Source: Pseudodesulfovibrio thermohalotolerans (GTDB lineage Bacteria > Desulfobacterota > Desulfovibrionia > Desulfovibrionales > Desulfovibrionaceae). Taken from it: a DNA stretch of 64,000 nucleotides. The DNA lies in the NCBI RefSeq assembly GCF_021353295.2, contig NZ_CP120635.1, positions 1,877,501-1,941,500 on the forward strand. Direction: 5' to 3'. Position 1 is the stretch's first letter. Each line of letters opens with the position of its first letter. The notes below the pieces were generated by a model that ran no database searches, had not been told where the DNA came from, and saw only the letters and a program-made list of their open reading frames with translations. Made by a program: the position numbers and the translations under genes. Positions 59,478 to 64,000 of this stretch are shown piece by piece.

Positions 59478-59513
59478 GGTTACTTACCGGAGCGGGGTGG
59501 AAAGCGTCGGAGG
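59478..59513 (-). promoter_or_regulatory. Late-promoter-like element P5
   Basis: The most divergent copy of the element, but the -10 core (CCGGTAAGTAA) and the CCGAC -35-like box remain at the same 18-base spacing. It lies just after the terminase gene and before the portal gene, with expected start about 59474. A small hairpin overlaps its downstream edge. Confidence 0.6.
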
Positions 59514-59519
59514 ATGCGA

Positions 59520-61043
59520 TCAGATGAAGATCGGATTGGTGAGTACGGGCTTGAGCGAGACCACCTCTTCGCCGACCGGGTCGAGGTTGCCTTCCTCCCG
59601 GATCAGCATGGCGCAGCGCACCGCGTCAATGATGTGGTCGTTGCCCTTGGAATAGATGATCTTGCCGTCCCGCAGGGTGTAGGTGTGGGTGGTGAACTGG
59701 TCTTCCACCTCCAGGTCGTCCGAGGGGAAAATGATCTGCTTGCGCTGCAGTGCCCCGTTGATGAGGCTGGTCATCAGCTCCTTGGTCTGCTTCTTGATTT
59801 CCTTGCCGTCGCGGACCGCCAGCCGGGTCATGCCGCCGAAGTCGTATCCCTTTAGCCTGCCTTCCAGTTCCAGCCCCTTGTACTTGTCCAGGGTGAGCAG
59901 TTCCTGAACCACGGCCAGGCCATTGCCGCCGTTGTCCACGCCGATTCCCGCCGGGGTGTAGTACCGCTCCAGCAGCGCGATGATCTGGGCGATGTGCGGA
60001 TAGGAAACGTGTTCAAGATGCACGCGCAGGATCATCTTCAGCAGCGTCCGCTCGCCGATCTCCATTTCCTGGAATACGACAATCTCGGTGGGATCGTTGG
60101 TGTAGCCCAGGTCGCCGCCGACCCAGAACTGCCCGCTGCGGGGCGTGAGGTTGAGCAGCATCTCCAGCCGGTCGTGGGCCGCTTCCTCGGTGTCGCAGTC
60201 GCGCAGCTCGGAATCGGTGATGACGATCTTCTGGTACTCCAGCAGATCCTGCCGACAGAGGTTGAACTGCTCGACATTGAAGGCCCCATAGGAGGGCTTG
60301 CCGTGTTCACCGGCCACCTCGTGCTGCCAGCCGGAGCTGTCGCGGCCGCCGTAGAACTCCAGCAGTTCGGCCTCGCGATCTTCGGTCCACAGGGGATTGA
60401 GCCAGGACGGCCAGCGGAACACATGGAACTGATCCGACGAGGTGAGCCGGTAATAGGTTGTGTCGCGCAGGCCGTTGGGTGTGGAGTAGATGCGTAGCGT
60501 CCCCCCGGCCTTGAGGCACTGGCGCAGCGCCTTCCAGGCCCGTTCGGTCAGCCAGGCTCCTTCATCGACCCAGACACGGCCAACATGCAGGGACCGAAAG
60601 GCGTCACCATAGGCCCCGGCCGGGCGGAAATAGAGCACCGAACCGTTGGTGAACTCCAGCCGGAAATAGGGTTTGCGGTGGATCTTGGGCTTGCCGTACT
60701 TGGTCAGGGCGATGCTGTTCATCAGATCCGGGTTGCTGTCGAGCTGGAACTCGATCTCCTCGATGATGGTGTCGAGGTGCCCCTGGTGCGGAGCCGCGAT
60801 GAGGCCCTGGCCGCCTCGGGTGGTGAAGGCGTAATGGAGCGCGTCGGTCGAGAGCACGATGGACTTGCCCACGTCCCGGCCGTCGAGGTGGATGATGTTC
60901 TTGGCCGGGCAGCGCAGGTCCTCCACCTGGTGCAGCCAGTAGTCGCGGCCTGAGCCATCCCGGTTGTAGAGGTAGGCTTGCCCCCACAACACGGGATCGC
61001 TCAGGGTCGCCGCAAGTTTGCGCTCCTTGTCGGTTACCGCCAT
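59520..61043 (-). CDS. Terminase large subunit
   Basis: 507 aa. It packages DNA into the prohead. The ATPase part has GRDVGKS (55-61) as Walker A and RVWVDEGAW (Walker B, 157-161). The nuclease part has WVGGDLGYTNDPTE (Asp311), AGIGVDNGGNG and GNDHIIDAVRCAM. The start is coupled by TGATG to the small upstream gene. All motifs intact. Confidence 0.93.
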   Translation of the reverse strand: MAVTDKERKLAATLSDPVLWGQAYLYNRDGSGRDYWLHQVEDLRCPAKNIIHLDGRDVGKSIVLSTDALHYAFTTRGGQGLIAAPHQGHLDTIIEEIEFQLDSNPDLMNSIALTKYGKPKIHRKPYFRLEFTNGSVLYFRPAGAYGDAFRSLHVGRVWVDEGAWLTERAWKALRQCLKAGGTLRIYSTPNGLRDTTYYRLTSSDQFHVFRWPSWLNPLWTEDREAELLEFYGGRDSSGWQHEVAGEHGKPSYGAFNVEQFNLCRQDLLEYQKIVITDSELRDCDTEEAAHDRLEMLLNLTPRSGQFWVGGDLGYTNDPTEIVVFQEMEIGERTLLKMILRVHLEHVSYPHIAQIIALLERYYTPAGIGVDNGGNGLAVVQELLTLDKYKGLELEGRLKGYDFGGMTRLAVRDGKEIKKQTKELMTSLINGALQRKQIIFPSDDLEVEDQFTTHTYTLRDGKIIYSKGNDHIIDAVRCAMLIREEGNLDPVGEEVVSLKPVLTNPIFI

Positions 61044-61321
61044 CAGTGCATTCCCGTCCTCAAGGCGCTGCCGAGGATGGTGCCCACCAGTTCCGTCAGG
61101 ATCTGCTGCACAGCCAGAGTGTTCTTCCTGTCGTGGACAGCCTCCTGAATGTCGATGATGGCCTGGTCCAACTCCGCCCAGGCCCGGTACTGCTGCTGGG
61201 CCGCTTCCAGACGGCCGAGGGCGTTCTCGATCCGTCCCGCCGCCAGTTCGGTGCCGATTTCGACCAGGGCCTCACCGGCCTGGCGAACGGCATCGCTGTT
61301 TTCCTGAAGGATCTCTTTCAT
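61043..61321 (-). CDS. Small helical protein upstream of terminase
   Basis: 92 aa, mostly helical (MKEILQENSDAVRQAGEALVEIGTELAAGRIENALGRLEAAQQQYRAWAELDQAI). No HTH of a standard terminase small subunit can be recognised, although its place is right for that role. It overlaps both neighbours by a few bases. Confidence 0.55.
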   Translation of the reverse strand: MKEILQENSDAVRQAGEALVEIGTELAAGRIENALGRLEAAQQQYRAWAELDQAIIDIQEAVHDRKNTLAVQQILTELVGTILGSALRTGMH

Positions 61322-61590
61322 TGGCCTGCCTCCCGGTTCGAGCCGTTGGCCCACTGGTCAAGGGCGTCCACGGCGGTCTGCAGGCGCAGACCGACTCCGG
61401 TCAGGCGCTCGGCGTCCGGGTGGCCGACCTCGCGCAGCGCCTTGTTGGCCTCGGTCACGTACTCGGGCGTGTGGCGGTTGACGGTGGCCACCGCCGACTG
61501 GATCTGGGCCGGAGGCCGGTAGGTGGCGCAGCCGGTCATGATCCCGGCCAGCGCCAGTGGGATGGTCCATTCGAGGGTCTTCTTCAACAT
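61318..61590 (-). CDS. Small lipoprotein, possible outer spanin
   Basis: 90 aa. A basic start and hydrophobic segment end in GIMTGC, a lipobox with Cys21. The short helical remainder would face the periplasm. AAAGGAG precedes the ATG. Such small lipoproteins in phages may be outer spanins, but no inner-membrane partner is seen here. It starts the terminase transcript. Confidence 0.6.
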   Translation of the reverse strand: MLKKTLEWTIPLALAGIMTGCATYRPPAQIQSAVATVNRHTPEYVTEANKALREVGHPDAERLTGVGLRLQTAVDALDQWANGSNREAGQ

Positions 61591-61624
61591 GTTGATCTCC
61601 TTTGGGTTATGGGTTTGGGGCACA

Positions 61625-61642
61625 TGCAGAAAGATCTCTGCA
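61625..61642. promoter_or_regulatory. Inverted repeat in the divergent promoter region
   Basis: TGCAGA and TCTGCA (61625-61630 and 61637-61642) with a 6-base centre, between the minus-strand late genes and the plus-strand short genes. A candidate operator; no binding protein is known. Confidence 0.3.
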
Positions 61643-61685
61643 AACACTTGATTTCCAACGAAATAGAAGCGTCATTGGATGTGAC

Positions 61686-61700
61686 GCGGGATGGTCCCGC
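61686..61700. promoter_or_regulatory. Hairpin or operator before the short plus-strand genes
   Basis: GCGGGA and TCCCGC pair around 3 bases, 30 bases before the ATG at 61730. It may fold in the leader of that gene or be an operator. Confidence 0.3.
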
Positions 61701-61729
61701 ATCCACGAAAACGGAACCGGAGGCAGGCC

Positions 61730-61924
61730 ATGACCTACGACAGAAACCGCCAGCAGGCACTCAAGGCGTACCGAGAAAAGCAGGAGAATATCGCCCGGCT
61801 GATCGAGGGCATTCGCGGCAAGCTCGAAGCAGACGCGAAGCAGCCGGACATCACCTGGGCGAGCGTCGGCTCCCTCGGTCACGTCGAGGAACTGCTGCGG
61901 GAGCTGGACGAGTTCCTGTCCTGA
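61730..61924 (+). CDS. Small helical protein before the recombinase genes
   Basis: 64 aa, not recognised. MTYDRNRQQALKAYREKQENIARLIEGIRGKLEADAKQ is strongly helical and charged. CGGAGG precedes the ATG. First of three co-directed short genes leading into the recombinase. A DNA-binding accessory role is possible but unsupported by a recognised fold. Confidence 0.6.
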   Translation: MTYDRNRQQALKAYREKQENIARLIEGIRGKLEADAKQPDITWASVGSLGHVEELLRELDEFLS

Positions 61925-61957
61925 ACACACCGGGCCACCGACAAAGGAGACATCGAC

Positions 61958-62332
61958 ATGACCGAATGCACCGTGCATCAAGCCGCCGAGGCTTTCATCG
62001 GCCACCTGCGGGAATCCGGAAAGAAAGAGCGGACCCTTTACACCTACCGGAAGGACCTCGATGTAGTGGAGGTCTTCTTTGGGGCGGATCGCCAGCTCAC
62101 CGAGATCCGGCTTCCCCAGGTCGGCAAGTTCTACAAGTCGGATCTGCTGCTCAAACTCCCCGACGGCAAGGAGCGGGCTGAACGCACCGTCGCCAAGACC
62201 GTCCGGGTGTTCCGCATGATGATGGTATGGGCCAGGGAATCGGGGCGCATCGAGGAGCTGCCGCTGCCCAAGAGCACACCCATGGGTCACAGCAGGGTGA
62301 AGGAGTCCAGCGATGAGCAACCGAACGGCTGA
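61958..62332 (+). CDS. Free-standing integrase core-binding (SAM-like) domain
   Basis: 124 aa. VHQAAEAFIGHLRESGKKERTLYTYRKDLDVVEVFFGADRQLTEIRLPQV is the N-terminal core-binding domain of tyrosine recombinases, but no catalytic domain follows; the frame ends within the start of the complete recombinase gene. Probably an accessory DNA-binding protein or a decayed relic. AAAGGAG precedes the ATG. Confidence 0.7.
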   Translation: MTECTVHQAAEAFIGHLRESGKKERTLYTYRKDLDVVEVFFGADRQLTEIRLPQVGKFYKSDLLLKLPDGKERAERTVAKTVRVFRMMMVWARESGRIEELPLPKSTPMGHSRVKESSDEQPNG

Positions 62333-63227
62333 CCTCGACCTGACGGGCGCGACAGAGGCGTTCTGTGCCCGCCTGTCGGCCGAAGGACGCTCCCCGGCGA
62401 CCATAGCCGCATACCGCCGGGACCTTGCCCTGGTGGCCCGCGTTGCCGATGAGCTGGCCCCGGGCATCATCTGCCGGGCGATCACGGCCGGGCTCCTCGA
62501 CCGGGCGTTCTCCGCCGGGGCGGTCACCGAGAGCGGGCGCGGCCCACGCTCGGCGGCCTCGCTCCATCGGATGAAGGCGGCGGTGCGGGCCTTTTTCGCC
62601 TGGGCCTCCGAGGCTGGCGTGGTCGATGACAATCCGGCCCGGTCCATCCGCATGCATCGGCTGCCGAGAAAGCTGCCGGTGTTCCTGACCACCGCCGAAA
62701 AGAAACGACTGCTCAAGGAACTCAAGGGACGGACCGACTTCTCCGCTCTGCGCGACCGCGCCATGATCGAGGTGCTGCTGGGCACCGGGATCAGGCTTGG
62801 CGAGCTGGCCGCGCTCGACATGGATGACATCGACCTCGACGCCAAACATCTGCGGGTGCGGGCCAAGGGGAATGTACCGCAGGTCAAGTTCATCAAGACC
62901 GACCTCCGCACATTGCTGCGCCGTTACCTGGCCGAGCGCCGCCGACATGGCCGTCCGGAAATGGAAGCCCTGTTCCTGTCGAACCGGGACGGCAGACTCT
63001 GCCAGCGGCAGATTGCCAACCGGCTCGCCCACTGGCTGCGGAAGGCCGGGATCGAAAAGGAACTGACGCCGCACGGGCTGCGGCATACCTTCGCCACCCA
63101 CCTCTACGGCGCGACCAATGACCTGCTCGTGGTGCAGCGGGCCTTGGGGCATCGGGACGTGTCCACCACCCAGATCTACACCCACCTCGTGGACGGCCAG
63201 CTCGAGGAAGCCCTCGAACGCCTCTGA
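62313..63227 (+). CDS. XerC/D-like tyrosine recombinase (integrase)
   Basis: 304 aa. Core-binding domain to about 120, catalytic domain with Arg161, Lys185, His254, Arg257, His280 and Tyr289 (GIRLGEL, AKGNVPQVK, HGLRHTF, LGHRDVSTTQIYTH). All six residues are present, so it should be active. It may integrate the prophage or act on the nearby repeats. Its start overlaps the preceding gene by 20 bases. Confidence 0.88.
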   Translation: MSNRTADLDLTGATEAFCARLSAEGRSPATIAAYRRDLALVARVADELAPGIICRAITAGLLDRAFSAGAVTESGRGPRSAASLHRMKAAVRAFFAWASEAGVVDDNPARSIRMHRLPRKLPVFLTTAEKKRLLKELKGRTDFSALRDRAMIEVLLGTGIRLGELAALDMDDIDLDAKHLRVRAKGNVPQVKFIKTDLRTLLRRYLAERRRHGRPEMEALFLSNRDGRLCQRQIANRLAHWLRKAGIEKELTPHGLRHTFATHLYGATNDLLVVQRALGHRDVSTTQIYTHLVDGQLEEALERL

Positions 63228-63836
63228 TCCTTCCGGACCCGACGATGGGAGCGGCCTCGGCTGCTCCTGTTTTCGTTGGGGAAGACAGTATCGAAGACAG
63301 TGAATGACAGTGCCCGCAGAAGAACACATCCGCCGATGATGAATGATCATGACGATGGTTCTCGGCCTCCCGGGCGGAGCGGGAAATATCGATTGACCGG
63401 AATTTCTCCTTTTCTGTCTGTCGGCCGCACATCGCTATAACTGCTTGGCTTGTGCGCTCCGGGCGCGGAACACACATGGCAATATCTGCTTGGCTTATGT
63501 GGGGGCCGCTGCCGAAAAAATGGCTGTTTGCGGGGCCTGGCCGGTTCTGCCTGGGGCTCGACATGCCCATATTTACTTGGGTTGTGTGAGAGAGCCCCGG
63601 CGTGAACATGCCAATATCTGCTTGGCTTATGCGGCTCGGCTTATGCGCACACATGCCAATCGGGTATCGAGAGCTGCAGGAAGAAATAGAGGAGTGGAAA
63701 TGATGATCGGCGGCCGAAGAATGCCGATTCCGAAAGTGCAAGGAACACGTCTTATCTGACATTCCCTCAGACAGAAACGCCGTAAACCCGCGTCCCTGGC
63801 GGTCTCTTTTCCGGGTCGCTCCGGTGTTATCCGACA
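63228..63836. other. Long non-coding stretch after the recombinase
   Basis: No supported gene. The stretch holds the repeat array (63428-63660) and nearby A/T-richer sequence. Open frames exist on both strands through the array, because the period is a multiple of three, but none has a credible ribosome site. Candidate region for an attachment site. Confidence 0.55.
63428..63660. repeat. Array of about 29-bp imperfect repeats with 45-nt period
   Basis: Units begin at 63428, 63473, 63560 and 63605, with a half unit at 63650; steps are 45, 87, 45 and 45 bases. Each includes an ACATgcCAATATCTGCTTGG-like core. The unit at 63605 has a perfect GCCAA/TTGGC dyad around 7 bases. Spacing and dyads suggest an ordered protein-binding array. 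Confidence 0.75.
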
Positions 63837-63998
63837 TCATTTCCGCGTTTTCCTTCTCTTGGCCGACTTCCCGGCCGGTTTCTTTTGCGACTCGGCCAGT
63901 TTTTCCAGCAGGGCGGTGGCCCACTCAGCGGGTGTGGTTTCCGGTCCCCTGGAGGCTTCGCCCTCGCGGGCGATCTTGGTGGCCTTCAGATCCTTGAG
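63837..63998 (-). CDS. C-terminal end of a gene running off the window
   Basis: Only the last 53 residues are visible, ending in a Lys/Arg-rich tail (SQKKPAGKSAKRRKTRK). The start lies beyond 64000. The composition suits a DNA- or RNA-binding protein, but no family can be named. Confidence 0.55.
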   Translation of the reverse strand, partial: LKDLKATKIAREGEASRGPETTPAEWATALLEKLAESQKKPAGKSAKRRKTRK

Positions 63999-64000
63999 AT

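Noticed and set aside
63428..63660. CRISPR array
   Set aside because: Units are degenerate, spacers are only about 16 nt and not unique in style, and no cas genes are present.
62893..63924. A minus-strand frame that reads the repeat array as 15-residue peptide repeats (SQADIGM-like)
   Set aside because: The repeats keep a frame because their period is a multiple of three, but the frame runs into the recombinase gene and has no ribosome site. The DNA dyads explain the repeats better.
1..64000. tRNA, rRNA or insertion sequence
   Set aside because: No cloverleaf, ribosomal RNA stretch or transposase was recognised by reading; a covariance search was not possible.

Overview
The window comes from a Gram-negative bacterium of moderately high G+C, most likely Pseudomonadota or Desulfobacterota; no rRNA or tRNA gene is present to settle this. 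It splits into a chromosomal metabolic part (about 1-11900), a restriction island (about 12000-20900), an amidoligase cassette (about 21000-23800) and the structural half of a contractile-tailed prophage (about 24050-63250).

Positions 188-10735 hold a complete, tightly overlapped plus-strand phosphonate operon, phnD-C-E1-E2-G-H-I-J-K-L-M-N-P. A periplasmic binding protein and an ABC importer with two permeases bring phosphonate in. PhnGHIJK with PhnL and PhnM form the carbon-phosphorus lyase, and PhnN and PhnP finish the ribose-phosphate products. phnF and phnO are not in the window. A convergent erythrose-4-phosphate dehydrogenase gene (epd) follows.

Positions 12013-20853 are a minus-strand restriction operon read as HTH protein, hsdM, hsdS, a YhcG/DUF1016-type PD-(D/E)XK nuclease, hsdR and a HARE-HTH/Mrr nuclease. 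Neighbouring genes overlap by a few bases. Next to it lies a four-gene cassette (amidoligase, DUF5049-like protein, class II glutamine amidotransferase, gamma-glutamylcyclotransferase-like protein) of a kind known from prophages and thought to make or remodel peptide amide linkages.

From 61590 down to 24052 the minus strand carries a full head and contractile-tail gene set in assembly order: terminase, portal, head morphogenesis, maturation protease/scaffold, decoration, capsid, connectors, sheath, tube, tail chaperone with frameshift, tape measure, hub, spike, PAAR, baseplate and fibres. Five near-identical 36-bp promoter-like elements sit at the heads of five blocks and probably coordinate late transcription. 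The first capsid-assembly protein is unusual: a D12-class adenine methyltransferase, an S78-type prohead protease carrying a Cys3-His cluster, and a scaffold are fused in one reading frame, with well-placed ribosome sites inside the frame for a protease-scaffold and a scaffold-only product.

A low-G+C plus-strand cargo of three overlapping genes (HTH, PstI/BsuBI-type methyltransferase, PstI/BsuBI-type endonuclease) is inserted among the head genes. At the right end are a short gene, a free-standing integrase core-binding domain, a complete tyrosine recombinase and a 45-nt-period repeat array. Phage early, replication and repressor genes are not seen; they may lie beyond position 64000.
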